Below, piece after piece: positions 6,468-6,499 of a stretch of 6,499 bases of DNA. Under the pieces are notes generated by a model. That model saw only the letters and a list, made by a program, of their open reading frames with translations, was not told where the DNA came from and searched no databases. Source of the stretch: Candidatus Zhuqueibacterota bacterium (GTDB lineage: Bacteria; KSB1; UBA2214); contig JAKJDB010000161.1 of the NCBI GenBank assembly GCA_022706175.1, forward strand, positions 1 to 6,499, written 5' to 3'. The position numbers and the translations under genes are program-made. Position 1 is the first letter of the stretch. Each line of letters opens with the position of its first letter.

Positions 6468-6473
6468 TCTCCC
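6468..6473 (-). promoter_or_regulatory. Shine-Dalgarno for the Trm112-like gene
   Basis: GGGAGA on the minus strand has its GGGAG core 7 bases before the ATG at 6461. This favours the ATG over the overlapping in-frame TTG at 6464. Only 26 bases of sequence remain upstream of it, too few to judge a promoter. Confidence 0.55.
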
Positions 6474-6499
6474 AAATTAAAAGTCGAAAGGCCGGCGGG

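Overview
The window is a compact block of housekeeping genes, all on the minus strand. In transcription order (high to low coordinates) it reads: a small Trm112-family zinc protein, a stand-alone HNH endonuclease, scpA, scpB, an RluB-type rRNA pseudouridine synthase, cmk, ispH and rpsA. The rpsA gene runs off the left edge. The order cmk, ispH, rpsA next to scpA-scpB-rluB is a known bacterial arrangement, seen in part in clostridia and in several Gram-negative-like phyla. The DNA is moderately GC-rich. Ribosomal protein S1 looks like the long multi-domain form typical of Gram-negative-type bacteria. My best guess is an uncultivated bacterium of an FCB-like lineage (Calditrichota/KSB1-like), but this is inference from gene order and protein style and is not firm.

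Region by region: 6207-6461 holds the Trm112-like gene, separated by about 190 bases from the HNH gene at 5511-6014. That gap carries a plausible sigma-70-type promoter for the HNH gene and no other gene that I can support. Between HNH and scpA (5439-5510) lies a perfect 10-bp inverted repeat. From scpA to ispH the genes are tightly packed: scpA/scpB overlap by 8 bases, scpB/rluB by 11, and cmk/ispH by 4. The gap between rluB and cmk is 47 bases, and that between ispH and rpsA is 35. This strongly suggests one transcript with translational coupling. rpsA has the strongest Shine-Dalgarno sequence of the set, as expected for an abundant ribosomal protein at the end of an operon.

The scpA-to-rpsA genes form a growth-linked operon: condensin accessory subunits (chromosome segregation), 23S rRNA modification, CMP/dCMP phosphorylation, the last step of the MEP isoprenoid pathway, and ribosomal protein S1. 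No phage, transposon, CRISPR array, defence island or clearly new system is visible. The points worth a second look are a Trm112-like protein with an inserted Cys-rich knuckle, a long acidic tail on ScpB, a hairpin directly in front of an scpA start that lacks a Shine-Dalgarno sequence, and an N-terminal extension on S1.
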